Origin: an uncultured Anaerolineaceae bacterium
GTDB lineage: Bacteria; Chloroflexota; Anaerolineae; Promineifilales; Promineifilaceae
Length of the DNA: 15,608 nucleotides
Reading direction: 5' to 3'
Assembly: GCA_937967805.1 (NCBI GenBank)
Contig: CALBTC010000251.1
Location: 1-15,608 of the forward strand
Both the position numbers and the translations under genes were made by a program. The notes beneath the pieces were generated by a model. The model was not told where the DNA came from and did not search any database. It saw only the letters and a list, made by a program, of their open reading frames with translations. Below, in pieces: positions 6,085-12,835 of this stretch (position 1 is its first letter; each line of letters starts with the position of its first letter).

Positions 6085-7278
6085 ACTAACCGCTTCGATA
6101 AGATCGGCGGCGCGCCGGTAGCCACCCGCCTGCCGGAACGAACGGCCGAGCGTCGCGGCGGCCTGCCGGTAAGCGTCCTCCGCCAGCACCTGGGTAAGCG
6201 CCTGGCGCAGCTCGTGGGGTTGGGTACGGCCGTACGGTGGACGGTCGCCCAGCACAACAGCCGCACCAACGTTGGCCGCCTGCCGGGCATTCATCGTCTG
6301 CTCCATCTGCTGCGGCACGACCACCAGCGGTACACCGTAGTAAAGCCCTTCATTGATGCTGTTCATGCCCCCGTGGGTGATGAAAGCGTTGATGCGCGGC
6401 AGCAGCTCTAGCTGGGGCACAAAGCTGCGCACGATAAAGTTATCGGGAATTGGGCCGAGGGCGGCGATGTCGGTCAGGCGTCCGGCGGACAGGACAAACT
6501 GAGCGGGATGGTCGGCAAAGGCGTTGAAGGCCATGCGGTAGAAATCGGCCTTGTTGTGATAAAGGGTGCCCAGCGAGAGGTAAATGAGGCAACGGCCGTC
6601 TTCCAGCCGGTGCCAGGGAAAATCGGCCGTTTCGCGGGCTTCGCTGTTAATTGAAGGGCCGACAAAGTGAAATGTGTCGTCAATGAAATCTGTCTCCGGT
6701 TGGAATTCCCGTGAAGTGTACACAATGTTCGTGTTGCTAATGCAGGGAAAAATCTGCGGGTGGGGAAACGCTTCTTCGCCGTAGGTGCGTATTAACTGAC
6801 GGCGTCGCCAGAGAAGAGCAGGCAGTGCGGGCAGCGCCTGCCACACCAGAGCCAGCCCATCGCGCCAGTTGATCATTCCCTTCACGCCTTGTTGCACAAA
6901 AGTACTGATAGAGGCCACCGATGGGAGTTCCAGCAAGTATGCTGCCTGCATTCCCCAGAGACAAATGGAGTCAAACACGACCAAATCCGGTTGCTCTCGG
7001 CGCAATTCTTCCAGCAGCCAGGGCAGCAGCCGCCGGCTTTGCTCCAGCAGCCACACGCTCACCTGGGGCAGGCTGCTCGCTTTTTCGGCCAGGGTTTCGG
7101 CCGTGGGTTGGGGGTCAGGATACGGCCGAAATTCCGCACCACTTTTTGTAACCTGTGGTTCAAACTCGGTGTTGTTGTAATAAATGACGTGGTGGCCGCG
7201 CCGCTTGAGCTCTGAGACCAGGGCCAATGTCGGGTTAACGTGGCCGTGGCCGGGAACATTTAGAAAGATGATTTTAAT
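6058..7278 (-). CDS. GT1-family (macrolide/UDP-glycosyl type) glycosyltransferase, ATT start
   Basis: Encodes about 406 residues of a GT-B fold glycosyltransferase like the macrolide-inactivating and lipid/antibiotic UDP-glycosyltransferases. With the start at 7278 the N-terminus reads 'KIIFLNVPGHGHVNP', the classic acceptor-side motif with the catalytic His region (His11/His13). The C-terminal donor site is intact: 'ITHGGMNSINEG' (His302) and 'GVPLVVVPQQMEQTMNA'. No ATG, GTG or TTG occurs in frame between the upstream stop (7321-7323) and codon 18, a TTG at 7227 that would delete the essential motif. ATT at 7278, preceded by GAGAG, gives the expected family N-terminus, so a rare AUU start (or a recent ATG to ATT change) is inferred. 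It lies downstream of the small membrane protein gene on the same strand. Acceptor and sugar are unknown. Confidence 0.85.
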   Translation of the reverse strand: MKIIFLNVPGHGHVNPTLALVSELKRRGHHVIYYNNTEFEPQVTKSGAEFRPYPDPQPTAETLAEKASSLPQVSVWLLEQSRRLLPWLLEELRREQPDLVVFDSICLWGMQAAYLLELPSVASISTFVQQGVKGMINWRDGLALVWQALPALPALLWRRRQLIRTYGEEAFPHPQIFPCISNTNIVYTSREFQPETDFIDDTFHFVGPSINSEARETADFPWHRLEDGRCLIYLSLGTLYHNKADFYRMAFNAFADHPAQFVLSAGRLTDIAALGPIPDNFIVRSFVPQLELLPRINAFITHGGMNSINEGLYYGVPLVVVPQQMEQTMNARQAANVGAAVVLGDRPPYGRTQPHELRQALTQVLAEDAYRQAAATLGRSFRQAGGYRRAADLIEAVSAHSQNKGA

Positions 7279-7318
7279 ATGATTCTCTCGATAGGGTTTG
7301 TTCTGATTAAGATTTATG

Positions 7319-7404
7319 AATCACGAATAGGACGAATGAACGAATGTTACGAATTTTTCTCTGCTTTTATTCGTGCTATTCGTCTATTCGTGTCATTCGT
7401 GATT
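7319..7404. repeat. Long inverted repeat of ACGAAT/ATTCGT units
   Basis: Two 36-nt arms (7319-7354 and 7369-7404) flank a 14-nt centre. The left arm has four ACGAAT motifs spaced 9, 8 and 9 bp; the right arm has four ATTCGT motifs with the mirrored spacing, and the outer 10 bp match perfectly. Mismatches between the arms fall only in the spacers. It sits between two same-strand genes and supplies the last codons and stop of the upstream one. This is a REP/MITE-like element and not a simple terminator. Confidence 0.85.
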
Positions 7405-7926
7405 GAGATCATGATTGGGGGAACGGCCGTATGTCAATGCGGCAATGAGCAGGCTGGGCAAGATAGCCATGGGCAGTGCCGGAAGCGCAGTTTTTAGATG
7501 AAATCCGTAGTCGTTGTAGCCGGCTGCACCTTCGGTCCCCGGCAGGACAATTCCGCTGGGCTGTAGCGTAACAAAAACCAGCCAATCCATAATGATTAGA
7601 TCAAACAGCCAGAAGTAGAGAAACTGGCCATACGTGTTGAGAAACGCCATTTTGAAAGGCAGAACCCCGCCGTTTTCCTTTTTGAGTACCAGGTTGGAGC
7701 GGATAACCAGGCCAAGCAAAAGGAGGAAAAAGGGGATCGCCGCCAGCTTGGTTTGGCGCTTGGCTTTGTCGCTTTTGCGGCCAAACTTTTCCTGAATATC
7801 CGGCGGGTAATCATGAACCCAGATTTCTGGATTAATGTAAAACGTGAGGGAAACGAGCGCAGCTAGGCTTAAACTGAGTAGGCTGCCGTCCTTTAGAATA
7901 TGAGTGCGGACTTTTTGGTAGGACAA
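7393..7926 (-). CDS. Small integral membrane protein of unknown function
   Basis: 177 residues that I do not recognise as a named family. About four hydrophobic segments are visible: near residues 13-32 ('LLSLSLAALVSLTFYI'), 61-77 ('LAAIPFFLLLLGLVIR'), 100-125 ('YFWLFDLIIMDWLVFV') and 150-166 ('PALPMAILPSLLIAALTYG'). A charged loop ('DIQEKFGRKSDKAKRQTK') lies between the first two. The TTG start at 7926 is supported by AGAGGAG eight bases upstream. The last residues ('NHDLNHE') are encoded in the arm of a palindromic repeat, so the natural C-terminus was probably altered by that element. A consensus promoter with an overlapping DtxR/MntR-like palindrome lies directly upstream, which suggests metal-responsive control, but the function is not known. 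Confidence 0.75.
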   Translation of the reverse strand: MSYQKVRTHILKDGSLLSLSLAALVSLTFYINPEIWVHDYPPDIQEKFGRKSDKAKRQTKLAAIPFFLLLLGLVIRSNLVLKKENGGVLPFKMAFLNTYGQFLYFWLFDLIIMDWLVFVTLQPSGIVLPGTEGAAGYNDYGFHLKTALPALPMAILPSLLIAALTYGRSPNHDLNHE

Positions 7927-7943
7927 TGAAGATACTCCTCTAA

Positions 7944-7963
7944 AATTTAGATATGCCTAAATT
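7944..7963. promoter_or_regulatory. Operator-like palindrome (AATTTAG-N6-CTAAATT)
   Basis: Seven-base arms AATTTAG (7944-7950) and CTAAATT (7957-7963) are perfect reverse complements. On the minus strand the core reads TTTAGGCATATCTAAA, close to the TTTAGG...CCTAAA boxes bound by DtxR/MntR-family metalloregulators. It overlaps the -10 element and the presumed start of transcription of the small membrane protein gene, the right place for a repressor. Confidence 0.6.
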
Positions 7964-7988
7964 ATAATTAAGTCATGTCGAATGTCAA
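7961..7988 (-). promoter_or_regulatory. Consensus sigma-70 promoter of the small membrane protein gene
   Basis: On the minus strand a perfect TTGACA (plus 7983-7988) is followed after 16 bp by a perfect TATAAT (plus 7961-7966). It points at the TTG-start gene at 7926 and may also drive the glycosyltransferase behind it. Full consensus at both hexamers implies strong basal activity that an operator would have to hold down. Confidence 0.8.
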
Positions 7989-7993
7989 TCGCC

Positions 7994-8005
7994 AAATCGC
8001 GATTT
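7994..8005. promoter_or_regulatory. 12-bp perfect palindrome AAATCGCGATTT
   Basis: A perfect dyad just upstream of the -35 of the small membrane protein promoter and about 240 bp before the hydrolase gene. It could be a second protein-binding site for either divergent gene. Nothing else supports this. Confidence 0.3.
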
Positions 8006-8035
8006 TATGAACAGGGAGTGAACATGATTGCCTGA

Positions 8036-8242
8036 TGGCTAGATTTTTGCCCGCTGATCCGCTACATTTTTTGTGTTATCCCGTATATCGTTTATGCGAG
8101 TGGAAAAGCACCCAAAGAATTTCTAGCCCCTTACAAATGCCCCAAAGCAAACAAGTTTTGTCCAGTTTGTAATAAACCCGGTTGCATCAACCACTATTAT
8201 TTACGCAGCACCTGTCTCTATATTGCGAATCTTCAGGAGTGA
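8036..8242 (+). pseudogene. Possible remnant: start-less cysteine-rich open frame
   Basis: Frame from 8036 (after a TGA) to the TGA at 8240-8242 has no ATG, GTG or TTG. It reads through 'YKCPKANKFCPVCNKPGC' and then 'INHYYLRSTC', with cysteines spaced C-x7-C-x2-C-x4-C. The CPxC followed by an H-Y-Y-x-R stretch resembles N-terminal zinc fingers of some transposases, so a decayed fragment is possible. Chance cannot be excluded. Confidence 0.2.
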
Positions 8243-8246
8243 TGTA

Positions 8247-10352
8247 ATGAAACCTTTACCAATCATGTACCGTTTTGGCCTGGCTGTTACGGCCGTACTG
8301 CTGCTGGCAGCCTGCAACGGCGAAGAGCCGACGCCAACCCCAGAACCGACGGCCGTTGCCGACACAGACGAATCAGAAGCTTCAGATGACCCGACGCCAA
8401 CACCCGTTCCGCCCACCAACACCCCGGAACCGGAACCCACCGCTACCGTTGAACCGACAGCGACGGCCACGCCGACGCCCGAACCGGAACCAGCGTATGA
8501 CGTGAGCTTTGAAACGGCCGCTTGTGAATTTTCTGTTCCTAATGGTCGTGAAGTGGAATGTGGTTATTTGACTGTCCCGGAAAATAGAGATGATGTGGCA
8601 AACGGCCGTACTGTTCGGCTGCACGTCGCTATCTTTGCCAGCGACAGTGAAAATCCTGCGCCGGACCCCATCATCTACCTGGAAGGCGGCCCCGGTGGTG
8701 ATGCCCTGGAAACTGTTCCCCTTGTTTTCGAAATGCGCTTTGCTCCGTTTCTGGCTAACCACACCTTCATCATGTTTGACCAGCGGGGTACCGGCTATTC
8801 CGAACCGTCGCTGGCCTGCCCAGAGGTAGTTGAGCTGACGTTTGAAACCCTGGATGATGATTTGAGTGTTGAAGAAGGACAGGCGCTTCATCTAGAAGCG
8901 TTAACCGAATGCCGTGAGCGGTTGGTGGCCGACGGCGTAGATCTGACCGCCTATAACAGTGCCGAAAACGCCGCCGACGTGGCCGACCTGCGCCGGGCGC
9001 TGGGTTACGACGAATGGAATGTATACGGTATTTCCTATGGCACGCGGCTGGCCCAAACCCTCGTGCGCGATTATCCGCAAGGCGTTCGCAGCGTTATTCT
9101 AGATTCCGCCTATCCTCTGGCAGCAAATTTGCAAACAGAAACGGCCTTCAATGCGGATCGTGCCTTTTCCGTATTTTTTGCCGGCTGCGCCGCCGATGAA
9201 GCGTGTGCTGAAACGTACCCTGATTTAGAGCAGGTGTTTGCCGATCTGGTTGACCAGTTAAACGAGGAACCGATTACGATACAGGTGTTTAACCTGGCGG
9301 ATGGGCAGCAGTATGACGCGCTCATCAATGGTGATGTCATGGTAAGCATCTTGTTTCAGGCACTGTACAGCGTAGAAATCACACCGATTATGCCCAAGCT
9401 GATTTACGATGTGCGTGACGGCCGTACCACCGACCTGTCCACCATCCTCTCAAGCTTCCTGGCCCAGCAACAGTTTTTCAGCCAGGGAATGCAGCTTTCG
9501 GTGCAGTGCAATGAAGAAATTAGCTTTAGCACGCCGGGCGACGTCGTGAACGCGCCCAATTTCCCTTATCTGGACCCGGTATTTGAAGCCGGAATCGTAA
9601 CGGGACAATTCGGCTTTGCCATTTGTGACATGTGGCAGGCCGGTCAGGCGGACCCGGTCGAAAATGAGCCGGTTACCAGCGACGTTCCCACGCTCATCCT
9701 TGCTGGTGAGTATGATCCCATCACGCCGCCTAGCTGGGGTGAAGATGTGGGTGAACGGTTTAGCAACAGCTACTACTTTGAGTTCCCCGGCATTGGACAC
9801 GGTGCCAGCGTCTCAGGCGACTGTCCGCTGGGAGTTACGCTAGACTTTTTGGAACAGCCCAGCGAGCAGCCAGATGCGGTTTGTATTGCCGGCATGGAGG
9901 CTCCTGACTTTGTGGTGCCTGGTGAGGCGGCAGACATTGAGCTTGAATTGGAGCCATACAGCAACGATACGTTTGGTATTTCTGGCGAAAAACCGGCCGG
10001 CTGGGACGAGCTGGCTCCCGGCACGTTTGCTCGCGGCGCCACGGCGCTGGACCAAACGGTGATTATTCAGCAGGCGGCACCGCCCGGATTGGGTATAGAA
10101 GGTTTGCTCAGTGTCTTAACGCAACAGCTAGGTTTGGATGAAACGCCGGGACAAAGTGGTGAATATGAGGATGTGAACGGCCGTACCTGGAGTCTGTTTA
10201 GTTCCGAGGTTCAGGGTTTCCCCCTCAACCTGGGCTTCTATGAAGATGACGATGGTTTGTTCCTCGTTATCATGATTAGTGAAGGGAACGAGACGGACGC
10301 ACTTTATGATGCTGTTTTCGTTCCGGCTATGGACGCGATTACCCGCAACTAA
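8247..10352 (+). CDS. TAP-family alpha/beta hydrolase lipoprotein (tripeptidyl-aminopeptidase-like)
   Basis: A 701-residue exported lipoprotein. The signal peptide ends in the lipobox LAAC with Cys23. A Thr/Pro/Glu linker follows (to about residue 90), then an alpha/beta hydrolase of the Streptomyces-type tripeptidyl aminopeptidase family. Visible landmarks are the oxyanion 'GGPGG' at 147-151, 'FDQRGTGYSEP', nucleophile Ser263 in 'GISYG', Asp490 in 'GEYDPITPP' and His518 in 'GIGHG'; the TAP C-terminal lid segment follows. The likely role is release of short peptides or ester hydrolysis at the outer face of the membrane. Residues about 560-701 are an added domain with a PsbP/Mog1-like look ('FGISGEKPAGW' ... 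'ALYDAVFVPAMDAI'). An in-frame TTG at 8223 is rejected in favour of ATG 8247, which has AGGAG seven bases upstream and gives a proper signal peptide. Confidence 0.9.
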   Translation: MKPLPIMYRFGLAVTAVLLLAACNGEEPTPTPEPTAVADTDESEASDDPTPTPVPPTNTPEPEPTATVEPTATATPTPEPEPAYDVSFETAACEFSVPNGREVECGYLTVPENRDDVANGRTVRLHVAIFASDSENPAPDPIIYLEGGPGGDALETVPLVFEMRFAPFLANHTFIMFDQRGTGYSEPSLACPEVVELTFETLDDDLSVEEGQALHLEALTECRERLVADGVDLTAYNSAENAADVADLRRALGYDEWNVYGISYGTRLAQTLVRDYPQGVRSVILDSAYPLAANLQTETAFNADRAFSVFFAGCAADEACAETYPDLEQVFADLVDQLNEEPITIQVFNLADGQQYDALINGDVMVSILFQALYSVEITPIMPKLIYDVRDGRTTDLSTILSSFLAQQQFFSQGMQLSVQCNEEISFSTPGDVVNAPNFPYLDPVFEAGIVTGQFGFAICDMWQAGQADPVENEPVTSDVPTLILAGEYDPITPPSWGEDVGERFSNSYYFEFPGIGHGASVSGDCPLGVTLDFLEQPSEQPDAVCIAGMEAPDFVVPGEAADIELELEPYSNDTFGISGEKPAGWDELAPGTFARGATALDQTVIIQQAAPPGLGIEGLLSVLTQQLGLDETPGQSGEYEDVNGRTWSLFSSEVQGFPLNLGFYEDDDGLFLVIMISEGNETDALYDAVFVPAMDAITRN

Positions 10353-10403
10353 AAAAGAAAAAGCCCTGGCAGGTTGAGCGAAATATTCGCCAACCTGCCA
10401 GGG
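10351..10403 (-). terminator. Rho-independent terminator for the PA14/SH3b gene
   Basis: CCCTGGCAGGTTG (10364-10376) pairs perfectly with 10391-10403, and the inner GCGAA/TTCGC extends the stem. Read on the minus strand, the hairpin is followed by the complement of 10351-10363, a run of T's broken by one C and ending in more T's. On the plus strand no T-run follows, so it serves the minus-strand gene ending at 10518. The A-tract overlaps the hydrolase stop codon. Confidence 0.8.
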
Positions 10404-10442
10404 TCCCCTCAATAGTTACCCAATTACTCAAGTAACTATACA

Positions 10443-10500
10443 GACCCTAAGGGTTTGCTCTGGAGCAATCTGACCTTTTAGAGGTTAAACCCTTAGGGTC
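10443..10500. repeat. Perfect 14-bp inverted repeat (GACCCTAAGGGTTT arms)
   Basis: GACCCTAAGGGTTT at 10443-10456 is the exact reverse complement of 10487-10500. Smaller dyads lie inside: GCTC-TG-GAGC at 10457-10466 and an ACCT/AGGT pair. The element lies between the 3' ends of two converging genes. It has no T-tract and looks like a mobile-type intergenic palindrome. Confidence 0.8.
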
Positions 10501-10517
10501 TTACTAGAGACAATTAC

Positions 10518-12296
10518 CTAATTACTTAAAACCGGCAGGCTGGGGAACGTGGCGCTGTTGCTCACATAATTGGCGTTCATCCAGCCGACGGTGCCGTTGG
10601 GCAGCCGCATCTTGAGCCAGGTAGTGTTGCCGTTGCGACCTAACAGCGTAACAACAGTTCCAGAAGGCGCGGCTGTAATTACCGGAAACCCTACGCCAGC
10701 CCCACTGCGCAAGTTAACATAATACGCATTTTGAATCACGCCCGTACCGGCTGTTGCTGGGGTCGTTGGCACAGACCCTGGCAAAACTGGCATATTGGCA
10801 ATCGAGACGTTTGTCTGTAAGTAATAAGATTTACCACTTACCCACGCTTTGGTGCCGTTGGGCATGTTAATTTGCACCCAATTGGCATCTTCACTTCGAT
10901 AACCTGTTAAGTTTACGGTCTGATTCTTTACCAACGTCGTAATAATTCTGTACTGAATACCAGGACCGGTGCGCACGTTCAGGTAAGCACTCACCACGGT
11001 GCCGATGCCACTAGACGGAGCAGGGGTGGTGGGCGTTGTCGGCGTCGTGGGCGTGGGCACCGGCGTCCAGCTAATTTGCACCTGCGCTCCACCCGTCGAA
11101 TCAAAATATTCTACCTGTAGTGAGGCGAAGCCGTTGGGCAAATCAATGGCCCCGCTAAACGACTGTGGCGGATGGTCACTCCAGCCGTCAATCACGAGCT
11201 GGCCATTGACCCACATGCGCACGCCGTCGTCAGAGATGGCCGTAAACCGATACCGTCCGGCGGCAAAATTTAATGAGCGCGTCCAGCGGACCGAGAAGTT
11301 GTCACTGTTCACCGTCGGAGCCGGTGAACCGCTGCCCCAGTTAAAATTAATCTGGCTGTCGTTGCGGGTGAGCACCGGCGAGCCGGATAGGTTTTTGTTG
11401 TTATAGTATTGGCCGGTCCAGTCACCGCTGCCGCTGAGTTTAATCCAGCTCAGCTGGGCCCTTGCCCCACCGATGTTTTCAAAATACTCCATCTGGATGG
11501 GTACGCCACCGCTGGGCAAATCAATTTCGGCCGTATACCCGCTGTTGCCATTCATCCACTGGTTGATGATGAGCTGGTTGTTCACCCATAGCCGTACGCC
11601 GTCATCAGCCTGAACGGTAAAGCGATATCTGCCTGCGTCGAATATTTGTGTCCGCGTCCAGCGAGCCGAGAAGTTGTCACCGGCGATACCAGCCGCAGGA
11701 GAGCCAACACCCCAGTCAAAGTTGATGCTGGCGTCATCGCGCACCAGGACCGGATTGCCGGAGAGGCTAATGTTGTTGAAATATTCGCCCTTCCAGTTAG
11801 CAATCGGCACCGGGGCGTTGCCGCCAATGGCGCCCCAGGACAGCTTGGCCACAGCCTTGCCGCCGGCTTCGTAATATTCCACTTTTACGTTGTGATCCCC
11901 GGCATACAGAAAGACATCGGCCGACAGGGAATGCACCTGGCTGTCCCACCAAGAGTCGATGATGAGCACGTTGTCAACATAGACGCGCATACCATCGTCT
12001 GTGGTGGCCGTAAAGCGGTAGGTGCTGGACGTGGGAAAGTTAATGCTGCGCGTCCAGCGAGCCGAGAATTGATCTTTGTCGATTAGCGGATCAGGTGTGC
12101 CGTCCCCCCAATCTTTGTTCAGATCTGCTTCGCTGCGCTGCAAGACCGGCGTGCCGCTCAACGTTTTGTTGTTCCAATAAGTGGCCTGCCAGCTAGCGTC
12201 TGCTGCCAACAGCGGATTGGCCGGAACAAAGGCCAACAAGCTGCCCAGCAGCATAGCGGCGGCCAGAAAAACCATAACCGTTTTTTGCTTTTTCAT
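10518..12296 (-). CDS. Secreted protein with three PA14 and two SH3b domains
   Basis: 592 residues. An N-terminal signal peptide (positive 'MKKQK', hydrophobic core, cleavage probably after 'LLAA' near residue 32) directs export. Three tandem PA14 beta-barrel domains follow, about residues 36-155, 167-285 and 293-412. Each begins with a '[13 protein letters not shown]' type strand, has 'NFSARWTR' and '[17 protein letters not shown]', and ends in 'VEYYEAGG...LSW'. A Pro/Thr linker (about 413-432) leads to two bacterial SH3 (SH3_3) domains, about 436-495 ('[13 protein letters not shown]') and 520-585 ('[14 protein letters not shown]'). PA14 domains generally bind carbohydrate and SH3b domains bind cell-wall or similar polymers, so an extracellular glycan-binding or structural role is inferred. 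No catalytic domain is present. Length and frame look intact. Confidence 0.9.
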   Translation of the reverse strand: MKKQKTVMVFLAAAMLLGSLLAFVPANPLLAADASWQATYWNNKTLSGTPVLQRSEADLNKDWGDGTPDPLIDKDQFSARWTRSINFPTSSTYRFTATTDDGMRVYVDNVLIIDSWWDSQVHSLSADVFLYAGDHNVKVEYYEAGGKAVAKLSWGAIGGNAPVPIANWKGEYFNNISLSGNPVLVRDDASINFDWGVGSPAAGIAGDNFSARWTRTQIFDAGRYRFTVQADDGVRLWVNNQLIINQWMNGNSGYTAEIDLPSGGVPIQMEYFENIGGARAQLSWIKLSGSGDWTGQYYNNKNLSGSPVLTRNDSQINFNWGSGSPAPTVNSDNFSVRWTRSLNFAAGRYRFTAISDDGVRMWVNGQLVIDGWSDHPPQSFSGAIDLPNGFASLQVEYFDSTGGAQVQISWTPVPTPTTPTTPTTPAPSSGIGTVVSAYLNVRTGPGIQYRIITTLVKNQTVNLTGYRSEDANWVQINMPNGTKAWVSGKSYYLQTNVSIANMPVLPGSVPTTPATAGTGVIQNAYYVNLRSGAGVGFPVITAAPSGTVVTLLGRNGNTTWLKMRLPNGTVGWMNANYVSNSATFPSLPVLSN

Positions 12297-12835
12297 GATC
12301 CACCTCGTTTTGCCCGAACCAGTTTAATGGAATGTTCGGGTCCTATTGTCATCTATGTAAAAGCGGGAAAGCATTTGAAATTACAAATGCTTGATCTGCC
12401 CGCTTTTACACAAGTAATCGGCCTAATCATCTTAATTTTGCGGAAAAATCTTTTGGCCGATTACAAAAGATGTCGTTTTTTAAATCAATTTTGTAACAGG
12501 CAATTTGGTGAAGCACGCATTTGTTGGGGTTGGGGAGTGCCAAAGAATATGATGCTGCAAGTTTTCCAGTTTCCTCAGCCAAATGTAGACAAATTATGGA
12601 ACATTTTGCGGCCGTCTGCCTGACGGAATGGGTACGAAACGGCCGTATATTTCTACGCTTTTCCAAACAATCCCAACCCCGCATATCTTTAGTAGGAGAA
12701 GAGTCCCGTTTCAGCAGAATGTCATAAATTCTGACAGATCATTCACCTAGCTTTTAGATTTTGGGGGGACTTGTACCCATCCGCGGGAATCTCCCATTAT
12801 TTAACACTGAAATTAAGCAAAGAAGGAACGATATC
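12297..12835. other. Divergent intergenic region with clustered inverted repeats
   Basis: 539 bp between two divergently transcribed genes for exported proteins. The third nearer the PA14 gene holds three consecutive inverted repeats (12313-12464, listed separately). The remainder has one ACGGCCGT (12639-12646), a GGGGTTGGG (about 12514-12530) with its complement CCCAACCCC near 12672-12680, and the Shine-Dalgarno for the DUF11 gene at 12821-12828. I found no convincing promoter on either strand and no credible gene. Confidence 0.7.
12313..12464. repeat. Cluster of three perfect inverted repeats
   Basis: First, CCCGAAC (12313-12319) pairs with GTTCGGG (12334-12340). Second, GTAAAAGCGGG (12357-12367) pairs with CCCGCTTTTAC (12399-12409), enclosing a further perfect 9-bp pair AAGCATTTG (12369-12377) and CAAATGCTT (12384-12392). 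Third, GTAATCGGCC (12414-12423) pairs with GGCCGATTAC (12455-12464). All stems are perfect and they follow one another with almost no gap, upstream of both divergent genes. They could be 5' leader RNA structure, tandem terminators or a repeat element. Confidence 0.7.

Larger units (their letters stand above)
7927..8246. other. Divergent intergenic region between membrane protein and lipoprotein hydrolase genes
   Basis: About 320 bp. The left end carries the consensus promoter and operator described separately. The rest is more A/T-rich than the flanking genes. It contains no clear promoter for the hydrolase gene but does contain a 68-codon open frame without a start codon that reads as a cysteine-rich peptide and stops at 8240-8242, just before the hydrolase ATG. 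Confidence 0.7.

Noticed and set aside
8223..8246. TTG start at 8223 for the TAP hydrolase
   Set aside because: It lies upstream of the AGGAG at 8235-8239 and would add an acidic, non-signal N-terminus; ATG 8247 gives a proper lipoprotein signal.
12427..12684. Minus-strand open frame (85 codons) in the intergenic region
   Set aside because: No Shine-Dalgarno or domain pattern was evident, the composition is odd, and it overlaps the inverted-repeat cluster.
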